From Terriglobia bacterium (lineage in GTDB: Bacteria; Acidobacteriota; Terriglobia; Terriglobales; Acidobacteriaceae), in contig JAIQEY010000013.1 in NCBI GenBank assembly GCA_020073565.1, positions 1-64,000 of the forward strand: DNA of 64,000 nt, given 5' to 3'. This document shows, piece by piece, positions 36,296-44,972 of this stretch; position 1 is the first letter of the stretch, and each line of letters starts with the position of its first letter. Position numbers and translations under genes: made by a program. The notes beneath the pieces were generated by a model, which worked only from the letters and a program-made list of their open reading frames with translations, did no database searches and was not told where the DNA came from.

Positions 36296-36793
36296 ATGGT
36301 CTACGAAATCATTGTCGACGGAAAACCGCATCGCCTCGAACTCGAAAAGGTTGATGGCATCTGGGAATGCCGGATCGATGGCCGCGAGATCAAAGTGGAT
36401 GCGGTCATCCCGCGCCGCGACGTGCTGTCCCTGCTGGTCGATGGCCATTCCTACGAAATCAAGCGCGAGCAGACCCCGACCGATCTTCACCTCTGGGTGG
36501 GCAGCACTCGCTATGGAGTTGAACTGCGCGATCCCCGCTCCCTGCAGTCGCGTCGCGCCGCCGCCGGAGATGCGAAAGGCCCCAGGAAACTCGTGGCGCC
36601 CATGCCCGGCCGGATCGTGCGCGTGCTGGTGCCGGAGAAATCCGAAGTCGAAGCCGGCCAGGGTATTGTCGTGGTCGAGGCCATGAAGATGCAAAACGAG
36701 ATCAAGTCCCCGAAAAAAGGGACCGTGCAGAAGATTTTGGCAATCCCGGGCGCCGCGGTGAACGCTGGCGACGTGTTGGCCATCGTCGAGTGA
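36296..36793 (+). CDS. Biotin/lipoyl carrier protein (AccB-like)
   Basis: A 165-residue protein. The C-terminal ~75 residues are the biotinyl domain, with the target lysine K131 in EAMKMQNEI and VAPMPGRIVRVLVPEKSEVEAGQ. The N-terminal ~90 residues, IIVDGKPHRLELEKVDGIWE and onward, form a second beta-rich domain like that of the biotin carboxyl carrier of propionyl/methylcrotonyl-CoA carboxylases and glutaconyl-CoA decarboxylase gamma subunits, not E. coli AccB. This suggests an acyl-CoA carboxylase. The start ATG is four bases after the accC stop. Reading frames starting further left overlap accC and are wrong. Confidence 0.9.
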   Translation: MVYEIIVDGKPHRLELEKVDGIWECRIDGREIKVDAVIPRRDVLSLLVDGHSYEIKREQTPTDLHLWVGSTRYGVELRDPRSLQSRRAAAGDAKGPRKLVAPMPGRIVRVLVPEKSEVEAGQGIVVVEAMKMQNEIKSPKKGTVQKILAIPGAAVNAGDVLAIVE

Positions 36794-36801
36794 GGTCGTT
36801 C

Positions 36802-37317
36802 ATGCAGAGTTGGATTCTCTCCGCAGTTCTTTTGTCCGGCATCGTCAACGCACAATCAAAACCTGCCGACGTGAGTCCGCGTACCCTCCCACAGAATTCG
36901 TGCAGTTCCACGGATGAAAGTGCACTCCGGCAGATCAGCGAGCAGTGGAAGGAGGGCTACAATCACGGCAACGCCGCCCAAGTCGCGGCGCTCTATACCG
37001 AAGACGCCTACTACCTGACCCAGCATTTCGTCGCCGGGTTTGTGCACCCGCGCTCCCAGATTCAGGCCTATGTTGAGCGTGGCGTCGATGCCCGCTATCA
37101 CATCGACACGATCGACATCGTCCGCCTGGAGTGCGCCGGAGACTTCGCCTACACCGTCACACGCTACGAATCGACCAACGCCGCACAGAAAGCCTTCGGC
37201 GTCAACCTCGTCGTCCTCAAGAGAATCCAGGGAAAATGGCTGATCGTAGCTCACGAGTCTGCCGTCCCCGATCCCGCCACGGCCATCCCGAGTCTCGATC
37301 CCCCCACAACGCGCTGA
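36802..37317 (+). CDS. Secreted SnoaL/DUF4440-like protein
   Basis: A 171-residue protein with a signal peptide (MQSWILSAVLLSGIVNAQ). The mature part has the NTF2-like cone fold: LRQISEQWKEGYNHGNAAQVAALY-type helix, a short YTEDAYYLT block, and the strands GDFAYTVTRYES and GVNLVVLKRIQGKWLIVAHES. Catalysis is not implied. GAGG lies six bases before the ATG at 36802; a GTG at 36790 overlaps the carrier gene's stop and is less likely. Follows accB closely, but a functional link is doubtful. Confidence 0.72.
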   Translation: MQSWILSAVLLSGIVNAQSKPADVSPRTLPQNSCSSTDESALRQISEQWKEGYNHGNAAQVAALYTEDAYYLTQHFVAGFVHPRSQIQAYVERGVDARYHIDTIDIVRLECAGDFAYTVTRYESTNAAQKAFGVNLVVLKRIQGKWLIVAHESAVPDPATAIPSLDPPTTR

Positions 37318-37490
37318 CGCCGAGAACTTTGTAGCGCCGGCAGCTTGCCCTCGCAGGTGGAAACGGGGCACAAAACACGCGGAAACGGGACGAGCCAAAC
37401 CAGCTTCAAGCCCAAAAGCCCACTGCCGAAGCCGCCGAAGCCCAAGCACCTACGTCATCGAGACCCAGCCCCTCTCTGCGCTTACCATAG

Positions 37491-38147
37491 ATGCAGCGTT
37501 GGAGGTGCCACCTGAAGCTGCAGCGGATCATCAGTCTCGCGACTCTGGCCATCTCGATCTTTACTCTGATCCTGGTCTTGCGCCGGCCCGCGCCCGTAGC
37601 AGCACCGGTTTCGCCGGCCGTCACCGCCGCCAATGCGCAATCCTTTCAGGAAAAGGTAAACCGCCTCGCCGAGCCCAAGCCACAAGGCGAAGGCGACAGT
37701 GAAGTTCGCATGACCTCCGGCGAATTGACGGCTGCGCTGGCACAGGCAGCCGGCATGTTGCCAATTGCGGGAACAGCATCCGCCGAGCCATCGAACGGTG
37801 CTGCCAATTCGCCTGCGCCCAGCGGTTCGATGGAATTCCCCGGCCCCGTGCCCAATATCAAGGACTACCAGGTCTCCATGAATGGCGACATCGTCCGCGG
37901 ACAATTTCTTACGCAGATAGCCGGCAAAGATGTATATCTCACTCTGGCCGGACATCTAGGCTCCAAAGACGGATACGCCACCTTTGACGCCACCGAAGTG
38001 AAGGTCGGCGATCTCAACGTCCCGGCAATGTTAGTGAATGAGGTCCTGCAGAAGAAGCTGGCCGAACAACGCGATCAACTCAAGCTGCCGAACAACGTCA
38101 AAGACATCAAAGTAGAAAACGGCGAGCTGGTGTTTGTGGAGAAGTGA
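37491..38147 (+). CDS. Hypothetical membrane-anchored protein
   Basis: A 218-residue protein. One TM segment at the N-terminus (IISLATLAISIFTLILVL) is followed by a Pro/Ala-rich linker and a folded C-terminal domain (~residues 115-218) with QVSMNGDIVRGQFLTQIAGKD, KDGYATFDATEVKVGDL and VKDIKVENGELVFVEK. The C-terminal part looks like a bacterial LysM-free, DUF-type lipid/ligand-binding domain; I do not recognise it. The ATG at 37491 has no ribosome site, while GGAGG inside the gene precedes a CTG at 37512 by seven bases. It lies just left of the flagellar cluster. Confidence 0.6.
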   Translation: MQRWRCHLKLQRIISLATLAISIFTLILVLRRPAPVAAPVSPAVTAANAQSFQEKVNRLAEPKPQGEGDSEVRMTSGELTAALAQAAGMLPIAGTASAEPSNGAANSPAPSGSMEFPGPVPNIKDYQVSMNGDIVRGQFLTQIAGKDVYLTLAGHLGSKDGYATFDATEVKVGDLNVPAMLVNEVLQKKLAEQRDQLKLPNNVKDIKVENGELVFVEK

Positions 38148-38149
38148 GC

Positions 38150-38165
38150 CGGCAATCCGTTTGCG
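38150..38165 (+). promoter_or_regulatory. Candidate sigma-54 promoter upstream of the FleQ-like gene
   Basis: CGGCAA-TCCGT-TTGCG has the GG-N10-GC spacing and a good -12 box TTGC, with -24 box CGGCAA. The start would be ~160 bases before the regulator ATG, giving a long leader. Moderate match only; in GC-rich DNA such spacing arises by chance. Confidence 0.35.
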
Positions 38166-38337
38166 CTGCGGCGTCGTAACTGAAATCCATGCCCGGCAAG
38201 TAATGCCAGTCACTACAAAATGTTGGCAGCTTGTAAAGAAAAAATTGCCCGGCGCGCTACACGACAGTTTCCTTCCCGTAGAACCTTTTAATCTCCAACT
38301 AATCTCTTTCTAAAGTGCCTCGTTTCAAATCGACGGC

Positions 38338-39510
38338 ATGACCAGTCTACCGATCACGCCGAACTACTTGGGCCGTGTCCTGGTGGCCAGCCCCAGCACC
38401 GTCGTACGCCAGCACGTTCTCCAGAACCTCAGTTCCCCTCCAAGTCGCGTCGAGCAGGCCACGGGAGGAGCGGAAGCGCTCGTTCATCTGGAGAACGGCT
38501 CATGGCAAGTGCTCTTTCTCGACCGCCGTCTCCCCGATCTCGATGCCGAGGAACTGAGCCAGACCATCCGGCAGCGTTTCCCGGAAGTTGAAGTGGTGTT
38601 GCTCGATCCCGACAGCGATGCTGATCCGGTATCGGCCGAACCGAACGAAGGACATCTTTCGATCAAAAACGAATGGCCCGAGACGCCGGAAGCGCAGCCT
38701 GCACAACGCGGCGATGCTGTCCAATCCATTCTCGACGCGCCGTTGCCAGGCATGATCGGCAACTCCCACAGCATGCAACCGGTGTATCGCGTTGCGCGCC
38801 TGCTGGCACGGCGCAATACGACCGTACTCATCTCCGGACCCACCGGAAGCGGCAAAGAACTCGTCGCGCGCGCAATTCACAGCTTGAGCCCGCGTGCCGA
38901 TCATCCGTTTGCGGTGGTCAATTGCGCCGCGATTCCAGAAAGCCTGCTCGAATCCGAACTCTTCGGATATCGGCGGGGCGCATTCACGGGCGCGCTGCAA
39001 TCCTATGCGGGAAGAATCCAGGCGTCGCACGGGGGCACGCTGTTTCTCGATGAAATCGGCGAAATGCCGCTTTCCCTGCAGCCCAAGCTGTTGCGTTTCC
39101 TGGAGCAGAAGGAATTGCAGCGCTTGGGCAGCTCGGAAGTCTTACACGTGGATGCCCGCGTCGTAACCGCGACCAACGCGCACTTGTTGACGCTCGTGCG
39201 GGAAGGAAAATTCCGCGAAGATCTCTACTACCGCCTCTGCGCTTTCCCGCTGGAAATTCCACCCCTCTGCGAACGGCTGGAGGACATCGCGCCCCTGGCC
39301 AGCCACTTCCTTGAACAATTTGCTTTACGGATGCCCGCGCCGGAGTTGTCGGCGGAGGTCCTGCAAGTCCTGCAGAGGCACACGTGGCCGGGAAATATTC
39401 GCGAGCTCCAGAACGTGATGGAACGCGCGCTCATCCTGGCCAATGAGGACACCGTCATTCGCCCGGAGCACCTGTGGTTGGTCGAGGCAGGTTCCCGCAG
39501 CGGCCGATAG
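38338..39510 (+). CDS. Sigma-54 activator without DNA-binding domain (FleQ/FlgR-like)
   Basis: A 390-residue enhancer-binding-type protein. Residues ~12-125 are a receiver-like domain in which the acidic pair is replaced by A17-S18, though D62 (LFLDRRLPD) is kept. The AAA+ core has Walker A GPTGSGKE, the sigma-54 contact loop RGAFTGALQSY, Walker B LFLDEIGEMP and the arginine-finger region. It ends 10 residues after RPEHLWLVEA, where NtrC-type proteins continue into a Fis-type helix-turn-helix; there is none here. H. pylori FlgR is a known activator lacking that domain. It is likely the flagellar master activator or a partner of the second regulator at 40808. Confidence 0.88.
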   Translation: MTSLPITPNYLGRVLVASPSTVVRQHVLQNLSSPPSRVEQATGGAEALVHLENGSWQVLFLDRRLPDLDAEELSQTIRQRFPEVEVVLLDPDSDADPVSAEPNEGHLSIKNEWPETPEAQPAQRGDAVQSILDAPLPGMIGNSHSMQPVYRVARLLARRNTTVLISGPTGSGKELVARAIHSLSPRADHPFAVVNCAAIPESLLESELFGYRRGAFTGALQSYAGRIQASHGGTLFLDEIGEMPLSLQPKLLRFLEQKELQRLGSSEVLHVDARVVTATNAHLLTLVREGKFREDLYYRLCAFPLEIPPLCERLEDIAPLASHFLEQFALRMPAPELSAEVLQVLQRHTWPGNIRELQNVMERALILANEDTVIRPEHLWLVEAGSRSGR

Positions 39511-39564
39511 GCCGTCTTCATCCGTACTCCCCATGAGAGCAATCTAAGGCAATTTATGCCGGGC

Positions 39565-39580
39565 TGGCAGCGCTTTTGCA
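39565..39580 (+). promoter_or_regulatory. Sigma-54 promoter upstream of the kinase gene
   Basis: TGGCAG-CGCTT-TTGCA fits the -24/-12 consensus (TGGCAC-N5-TTGCA) at all but one conserved base, with GG and GC spaced by ten. The start would be near 39591, only about three bases before the chosen ATG at 39594. Confidence 0.65.
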
Positions 39581-39593
39581 GAAGGTAACGAAT

Positions 39594-40811
39594 ATGGCAG
39601 CATCATTCCCATCTCCCCCAGATCCCGCCCGCGACGCCGATCATCCACTGGCCCGCGCATTTGCGTCATTCACCGAGGCGGCCGGTTCCTTAGAACGCAC
39701 TTACGGACAGCTGCAAGGACAGGTAGCACATCTGCGCCAGGAACTCGAAGTCACGAACCGTGACCTGGCAAAAAGTCTCGAAGAGAATCATCGCATGCGC
39801 GAACGCTTGCGCCGCATCGTGGAGGGTTTGCCCTGCGGAGTGCTGGTGATCGAAAGCAGCACGCGGATTTCGATTCTGAATCCCGAGGCAGCACGCCTGC
39901 TGGGTGGCGTCGTGGAAAACAAAAAAGCGCTGCCGCCCGCGCTCTCCGCCGCTCTGGATGCGGCCCGCGAAACAGGGGACGAACCCGAACTCTCTCTCCC
40001 TTCCAGCCCTGAGTCCGACCGGATCTGGATCGCAGTGCGCCACGCCTGGCTCGAACCGAACCAGCCACATGCCACCTCCGTCTTCATCCTGCGCGACATC
40101 AGCGAAGCCCGGAAGCTCGAACGCGACCGCGAAAATCTGCGGCGGCAGCAGGCGCTCGTCGAAATGTCGGCCCTGCTCGCGCACGAAATCCGCAACCCTC
40201 TGGGGAGTCTCGAACTCTTCGCTGGCCTGCTCGCCGAAGCCAATCTCGAAGGCGAAAGCCAGCACTGGATCGAACACGTACAGGCGGGCCTCAGAACCTT
40301 GTCCGCAACCGTGAACAACGTTCTGCACCTGCACAATACACCCCAGCCCGAATGTTCGCCCATCGACGCCGGCCAGGTGCTCGACTGGGCCTACGAGTTT
40401 CTGCTGCCGCTCGCCCGCCAGGCGCGCGTCAGCCTGCAGACGCTCAACGGGCTGCGCAGGGTCTTCATTCAGGCCGACCGCCACCGGCTAGAGCAAGTGC
40501 TGCTCAACCTCGCCCTGAACGCGTTCCGGTTCATGCCCGGCGGCGGCTGGCTCAGCATTCGCGGTGCAGACCTCGGCGCGGAGGGCATAGAAATAGCGGT
40601 CCGCGACACCGGCCCCGGTATCGCACCCGATGATCTGCCGCGCATTTTTGAAGCGGGATTCAGTACGCGTCCCGGCAGTTCCGGACTCGGACTGGCCGTT
40701 TGCCAGCGCATCCTCGAGCAGCACGGTGGCACGATTGCGGTCGAGAGCCGCCCCGGTGAGGGTGCCACCTTCCGGCTCCGCCTGCCTTGCACAGGAGGAC
40801 CTCAGGCATGA
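39594..40811 (+). CDS. Sensor histidine kinase (FleS/FlrB-like)
   Basis: A 405-residue cytoplasmic kinase without membrane segments. An N-terminal coiled coil (SLERTYGQLQGQVAHLRQEL) is followed by a PAS-like domain (LPCGVLVIESSTRISILNPEA), the phosphorylated H197 in LLAHEIRNPLGSLEL and a HATPase_c domain with NLALNAF (N box), DTGPGIAPDD (G1), F box and GSSGLGLAVCQRILEQHGG (G2). It lacks sensing membrane parts, as FleS does. Its stop overlaps the response regulator start by four bases. In flagellar clusters such a kinase activates the sigma-54 regulator for class III genes. Confidence 0.9.
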   Translation: MAASFPSPPDPARDADHPLARAFASFTEAAGSLERTYGQLQGQVAHLRQELEVTNRDLAKSLEENHRMRERLRRIVEGLPCGVLVIESSTRISILNPEAARLLGGVVENKKALPPALSAALDAARETGDEPELSLPSSPESDRIWIAVRHAWLEPNQPHATSVFILRDISEARKLERDRENLRRQQALVEMSALLAHEIRNPLGSLELFAGLLAEANLEGESQHWIEHVQAGLRTLSATVNNVLHLHNTPQPECSPIDAGQVLDWAYEFLLPLARQARVSLQTLNGLRRVFIQADRHRLEQVLLNLALNAFRFMPGGGWLSIRGADLGAEGIEIAVRDTGPGIAPDDLPRIFEAGFSTRPGSSGLGLAVCQRILEQHGGTIAVESRPGEGATFRLRLPCTGGPQA

Positions 40812-42136
40812 AACGCGTTCTGATCGCCGACGACGATGCCGGGATGCGCGCCGCCCTCGAGACCCGCTTCCTCCGCCGGGGTTGGCTGGTCGACGTGGCC
40901 GTGAATGGCGCGGATGCGCTAACCAAGTTTCGCGACCGATTGCACACACTGGTGATCACCGACGTACGCATGCCCGGCCGGGACGGTTTCGATTTGATGC
41001 GCGAGATTCAAAACTCGTCGCCGCGCACCGCCGTAATCCTGCTGACCGCTTACGGCTGTGTGCCCGATGCGGTCGAGGCCATGCGCAGCGGCGCCTGCGA
41101 CTATCTGGTCAAACCCGTGTGCTTCGAGAAACTGGAACTCGCGGTCGAGCAGGTTCTGCGGCGCGCTCAGGAACAGAGCAAGGAAACCGAATCGCTGGTC
41201 GGCCATTCCCCCGCCTGGCAGCAGGCGCTCGAGCGCGCGCGGCAGGCGGCGGCCACCGATGCCGACGTCCTGATCGAAGCCGAAAGCGGCACCGGCAAAG
41301 AACTCGTCGCCCGCCTCATCCACCGTCTGAGCGGGCGGCGCGAAGGCCCGTTCGTGGCGCTGAATTGCACCGCATTTCCCGAAGCGCTGCTCGAAAGCGA
41401 GCTGTTCGGACACGCCCGGGGGGCATTCACTGGTGCAATCGATGCGCGACCGGGCAAGTTTGAAATGGCAAACCGTGGCACCTTGCTGCTCGATGAAGTC
41501 GGCGAGATGCCGCTCGCGCTCCAGCCCAAGCTCCTGCGCGCCCTCCAGGAACGTGAGTTCGATCGCCTCGGCTCGAACCAGACCGTGCACGTCGATATTC
41601 GCGTCATCGCCACCACCAACTGTCCGCTGGAAGCCTCGGTAGCTGGCGGACGGTTTCGCGCCGATCTCTACTATCGCTTAAACGTCATTCCTCTGGTTTT
41701 GCCGCCGCTTCGCGACCGCGCGGGTGACATTCCCGAGCTGGCGCAGTATTTCGCGCAACTCTACGGATTGCCGGGTACCGAGCCCCGCCTGTCTTCGAAT
41801 CTAGTGGCGCGTCTCGAACAACACGCCTGGCCCGGCAACGTGCGCGAACTCGCGAACTTCGTGCGCCGGGCGGTGGCCTTGTCGCGCGGAGGAGAGATTG
41901 GCGTCGAGGCCTTCGAGCACGGAAAGATTTCGGCGAGCACGGCGCCTCGGCCTCCGGAGTGGAAGCCAGGACTCTCATTGGGCGAAATGGAGCGCCGGCT
42001 TTTTGCCATGACGCTCGAAGCGACTCACGGCAACCGTGTGCGCGCGGCCGAGTTGCTGGGCGTGAGCCAGCGCACGGTGCGTAATAAGATTCGCGAATAT
42101 GGTTTTCCCCCAAGGAGCAACTATGTCCATGATTGA
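40808..42136 (+). CDS. NtrC-family sigma-54 response regulator (FleR/FlrC-like)
   Basis: A 442-residue activator. Receiver: acidic D8-D10, phospho-acceptor D52 in VITDVRMPG. AAA+: EAESGTGKE Walker A, HARGAFTGAIDARPG, LLLDEVGEMP, then ATTNCPLEASV and RELANFVRRAVAL. A C-terminal Fis-type helix-turn-helix is present (LEATHGNRVRAAELLGVSQRTVRNKIREYG), unlike in the activator at 38338. The kinase overlaps it by four bases. flgB starts inside its last codons. This is probably the DNA-binding regulator for sigma-54-dependent flagellar operons. Confidence 0.93.
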   Translation: MKRVLIADDDAGMRAALETRFLRRGWLVDVAVNGADALTKFRDRLHTLVITDVRMPGRDGFDLMREIQNSSPRTAVILLTAYGCVPDAVEAMRSGACDYLVKPVCFEKLELAVEQVLRRAQEQSKETESLVGHSPAWQQALERARQAAATDADVLIEAESGTGKELVARLIHRLSGRREGPFVALNCTAFPEALLESELFGHARGAFTGAIDARPGKFEMANRGTLLLDEVGEMPLALQPKLLRALQEREFDRLGSNQTVHVDIRVIATTNCPLEASVAGGRFRADLYYRLNVIPLVLPPLRDRAGDIPELAQYFAQLYGLPGTEPRLSSNLVARLEQHAWPGNVRELANFVRRAVALSRGGEIGVEAFEHGKISASTAPRPPEWKPGLSLGEMERRLFAMTLEATHGNRVRAAELLGVSQRTVRNKIREYGFPPRSNYVHD

Positions 42137-42485
42137 AACTCCACTCATGCGTGGCCTGGCACGGGCGCTCGATTTGAGCGCGTTCCGCCACCAGTTGATT
42201 GCTTCCAACCTTGCCAACATCGACACGCCCGGATACCGCACGCGCGACCTTCGTACCTTTGCCGGTGAACTCGACCGGGCTATGGCCGGCGAGCAAGTGC
42301 CGCTGGTCCCAGTAGCGCACACCATGCGCGGGTTGCTGGAGCGGCCCGATGGCAACAACGTTAACGTCGAACGCGAGTCGCTGCTCATGGCCGAAAACCA
42401 ATTGCGCTTTCAGGTGGCGGCACAATTTCTAAAGGCGGAGTTTCATCGCCTTACGCTCGCCATCAACGGAGGAAGCACGTCATGA
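42123..42485 (+). CDS. flgB: Flagellar proximal rod protein FlgB
   Basis: A 120-residue component of the rod. It has the axial-protein N-terminus LIASNLANIDTPGYRTRDL, the shared flagellar rod/hook motif. It is exported through the flagellar type III apparatus. It starts ATG at 42123 after AGGAGC, overlapping the regulator by 14 bases, and overlaps flgC by four bases. Start of the long structural operon. Confidence 0.94.
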   Translation: MSMIETPLMRGLARALDLSAFRHQLIASNLANIDTPGYRTRDLRTFAGELDRAMAGEQVPLVPVAHTMRGLLERPDGNNVNVERESLLMAENQLRFQVAAQFLKAEFHRLTLAINGGSTS

Positions 42486-42916
42486 ACCTGTTTGGAATGC
42501 TGGAACTGAGCGGCTCGGCGCTGGGCGCCGAACGCCAGCGCGCCGAAGTGGTCGCAAGCAACATGGCCAATGCCCAGACCACCCGTACCGCGGCTGGCGG
42601 CCCGTATCGCCGCCAGTTAGTCGTTTTCCAGGCGCAGCGCGTGCCCCGATTCCAATTCGCCCTGGCAGGCTTGCAGCGGGAAACTTCTTCGGCTGTGCGC
42701 ATCGCCGCCGTAGTCAACGACGCACGTCCGCCGGTGTTGCGCTTTGAACCCGGACATCCTGACGCCAACCCCCAAGGCTATGTCGCGTACCCGCAAGTCG
42801 ATCCGGTGGAAGAGATGACGGACTTGCTCGGAGCGGTGCGCGCCTACGAACTGAATGCGTCGGCCGTGCAAGCCACCAAGGGAATGATTCAACAGTCGCT
42901 GGACCTGTTGCGCTAG
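42482..42916 (+). CDS. flgC: Flagellar rod protein FlgC
   Basis: A 144-residue rod protein. N-terminal MNLFGMLELSGSALGAERQRAEVVASNMANAQTT-type axial motif, conserved DPNANPQGYV-like HPDANPQGYVAYPQVDPVEEM and the C-terminal axial helix RAYELNASAVQATKGMIQQSLDLLR. It stands in the flgB-flgC-fliE order found in most bacteria. The start overlaps the flgB stop (ATGA). Confidence 0.95.
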   Translation: MNLFGMLELSGSALGAERQRAEVVASNMANAQTTRTAAGGPYRRQLVVFQAQRVPRFQFALAGLQRETSSAVRIAAVVNDARPPVLRFEPGHPDANPQGYVAYPQVDPVEEMTDLLGAVRAYELNASAVQATKGMIQQSLDLLR

Positions 42917-42944
42917 GGGAGAGATCCAACTGGGGGGCTCGGTC

Positions 42945-43241
42945 ATGAACAATGCAATTTCTTCGATTCGCATTCTGCCCGCCGAGGTCGACCCGCCACG
43001 CACCGGCGCGTCCGCCGAGGGCGGAAAGTTCCTCGAAACCCTGCAGCAGTCGATGGACGAAGTGGAAGGCGCACAGGGAGACGCCCAGAACCAGGTCGCG
43101 CAGTTACTCATTGGTAAAGGGGCGGACTTGCACAGCGCGATGATCGCGGTCGAAAAAGCCGACCTCTCGTTTCAGCTGATGATGCAGGTGCGCAACAAGA
43201 TCGTGCAGGCGTATCAGCAGGTTTCGAACATGCAGTTCTGA
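42945..43241 (+). CDS. fliE: Flagellar hook-basal body protein FliE
   Basis: A 98-residue protein that links the MS ring to the rod. Conserved C-terminal part: FLETLQQSMDEVEGAQGDAQNQ, DLHSAMIAVEKADLSFQLMMQVRNKIVQAYQQV. The N-terminus is variable. It follows flgC by 28 bases. A repeat of the CACAGAGA type fills the gap to fliF. Confidence 0.93.
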   Translation: MNNAISSIRILPAEVDPPRTGASAEGGKFLETLQQSMDEVEGAQGDAQNQVAQLLIGKGADLHSAMIAVEKADLSFQLMMQVRNKIVQAYQQVSNMQF

Positions 43242-43259
43242 AAAAGGAACGAAAAGCTT

Positions 43260-43340
43260 GAACCACCGCGGACACAGAGATCGTAGAGAAGTTCGTAGTC
43301 GTTTTCTCTCTGCGAGATCTGCGATCTCTGCGGTTCGATC
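43260..43340. repeat. Imperfect inverted repeat between fliE and fliF
   Basis: AACCACCGCGGACACAGAGATCG on the left and CGATCTCTGCGGTTC on the right pair imperfectly around a middle of TCTCTGCGAGATC units. It belongs to the same CACAGAG-rich family as 6482-6569. It interrupts the operon but has no U-tract. Confidence 0.6.
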
Positions 43341-43358
43341 CGGCAGGAGCCGCAACAC

Positions 43359-44951
43359 TTGAGTGATAGCGTCAATCAGATCCAGGAATTCCTGCGCGGG
43401 CTGAGCCTGCGGCAGAAGCTATTGCTGGCCGGAGGCGCGGCTGCGGTGGCACTCACCTTGTGGCTCTTCGTCACGCTGCTCGACAAGGGCAAGTACGTCA
43501 CGCTCTATTCCGGTCTCAAGCCGCAGAACGCGCAGTCGCTCGGGAGCCGCCTGGCTGCGAAAAACATTCCCTACGAAATTTCCACCGATGGCGCGAGCGT
43601 TCTGGTTCCCACAGAAAACCTCGATGCCGCGCGCCTCGAAACGGCCTCGCAGGGGTTGCCCCGCAATGCCCGGCTCGGCTTCGAACTGTTCGACACGCCG
43701 AACTGGGCAGGCTCGGACTTCAGCGAGAAAGTCAACTACCAGCGCGCCCTCGAAGGCGAACTCGAACGCACGCTGCAAACTCTGGCGGAGGTTGAGGCTG
43801 TACGCGTCCACCTCGTCCTGCCGCGCGAGTCGCTGTTCAGCGAGCAGGAGCACGAAGCCAAAGCCGCCGTCATCGTAAAGACGCGCGGAGGTAGCCTCTC
43901 CCGCGAAGCGCAGCAGGCGATTCCGCAGCTGGTTGCGAGTGCGGTCGACCGCTTGCGTCCCGACAATGTCACCGTAGTCGACGCAGAGATCGCGACCCCA
44001 TTCCTGCCGCGCCGTGGACCAGGCGGGCACGTTTCCTTCGATTCCGACGAAGAACTCGCCGCCGCCGCTGTGCACTCCATTGAACCCGTCGTTGGCGCCG
44101 AGCACGTCCGCGCCAGCGTGCACGTCGATTACGACCTGAGCAGCAGCGAAGACACGTCCGAAGTCTACGATCCGAAGGCAACCGCAGCCCTGACCCAGCA
44201 GCACTCCGAAGAGCAGGCCGGAGGCGCAAATCCGGCCGGCGTTCCGGGCACGGCCAGCAATGTTGCCGGGAGCGCTGCGCCCACGCCTACCGTCCTGGCC
44301 ACCCTCGATAACCAGTCGTCGAAAACCGACAGCACGACCTTCGCGGTCAGCAAGAACATCCGGCACGTCACCCAGCCAGCGGGCCGTGTGCGCCGCATCA
44401 CGGCCTCCGTGCTGGTCGACGACGCGACCGACACGAAACAGGAGAATGGCAAAAGCACGACTGTCCGGCGCAAGCGTACCACCGAAGAAATGGGGGCGAT
44501 CGAAAAACTCGCGCGCGCCGCCATCGGCGTCGACGACCAGCGTGGAGACTTGCTGGCAGTCGAGAATCTCTCGTTTCAAAGTACGCCCGTCGAAACGCTT
44601 TCGGCGCCAGGCAAGTGGGACAGAATTCGACTCCTCCTCCGGCAATGGTCCGGGGCGTTGCGTTATGTGGGAATCACGCTGTTATTCCTGATCGTGTATG
44701 CGCTGGTCCTGCGCCCGGTGAAGAGGCAGGCCATCGCCGCCTTCAAGCAGCTGCCCGCACAGCTGGCGCAGCCCTTGGGAGCCGGAGCTGCCGCGGGAGG
44801 CGCACTCAGCAGCATCGAACTCCCTCCGGGCAGTGATGAAGCAAAGCGCGCCGGACTGCTGAAGAAGGAACTGAGCGAGAAAATCAAGACTGAGCCGGCG
44901 GCTGCCAGCCGCCTGGTCCAGACCTGGATTCGCGACCAGAAGACAACATAG
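43359..44951 (+). CDS. fliF: Flagellar MS-ring protein FliF
   Basis: A 530-residue inner-membrane ring protein. TM1 (LLLAGGAAAVALTLWLFVTLL) is followed by the conserved NYQRALEGELERTLQTL and VRVHLVLPRESLF. A long periplasmic region holds a Gln/Ala/Gly-rich stretch, then TM2 (YVGITLLFLIVYALVLRPV) and a cytoplasmic tail that binds FliG. The start is TTG at 43359 with AGGAG upstream; no ATG fits. Upstream repeat separates it from fliE. Slightly short C-tail. Confidence 0.95.
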   Translation: MSDSVNQIQEFLRGLSLRQKLLLAGGAAAVALTLWLFVTLLDKGKYVTLYSGLKPQNAQSLGSRLAAKNIPYEISTDGASVLVPTENLDAARLETASQGLPRNARLGFELFDTPNWAGSDFSEKVNYQRALEGELERTLQTLAEVEAVRVHLVLPRESLFSEQEHEAKAAVIVKTRGGSLSREAQQAIPQLVASAVDRLRPDNVTVVDAEIATPFLPRRGPGGHVSFDSDEELAAAAVHSIEPVVGAEHVRASVHVDYDLSSSEDTSEVYDPKATAALTQQHSEEQAGGANPAGVPGTASNVAGSAAPTPTVLATLDNQSSKTDSTTFAVSKNIRHVTQPAGRVRRITASVLVDDATDTKQENGKSTTVRRKRTTEEMGAIEKLARAAIGVDDQRGDLLAVENLSFQSTPVETLSAPGKWDRIRLLLRQWSGALRYVGITLLFLIVYALVLRPVKRQAIAAFKQLPAQLAQPLGAGAAAGGALSSIELPPGSDEAKRAGLLKKELSEKIKTEPAAASRLVQTWIRDQKTT

Positions 44952-44972
44952 TACCGCCACCGAAAACGACTC

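Noticed and set aside
36790..36801. GTG start overlapping the biotin carrier stop as start of the SnoaL-like gene
   Set aside because: The ATG at 36802 has GAGG at six bases and gives a proper signal peptide start.
43419..44645. 408-codon minus-strand frame opposite fliF
   Set aside because: Shadow of fliF codon bias; everything around it is on the plus strand in a tight operon.
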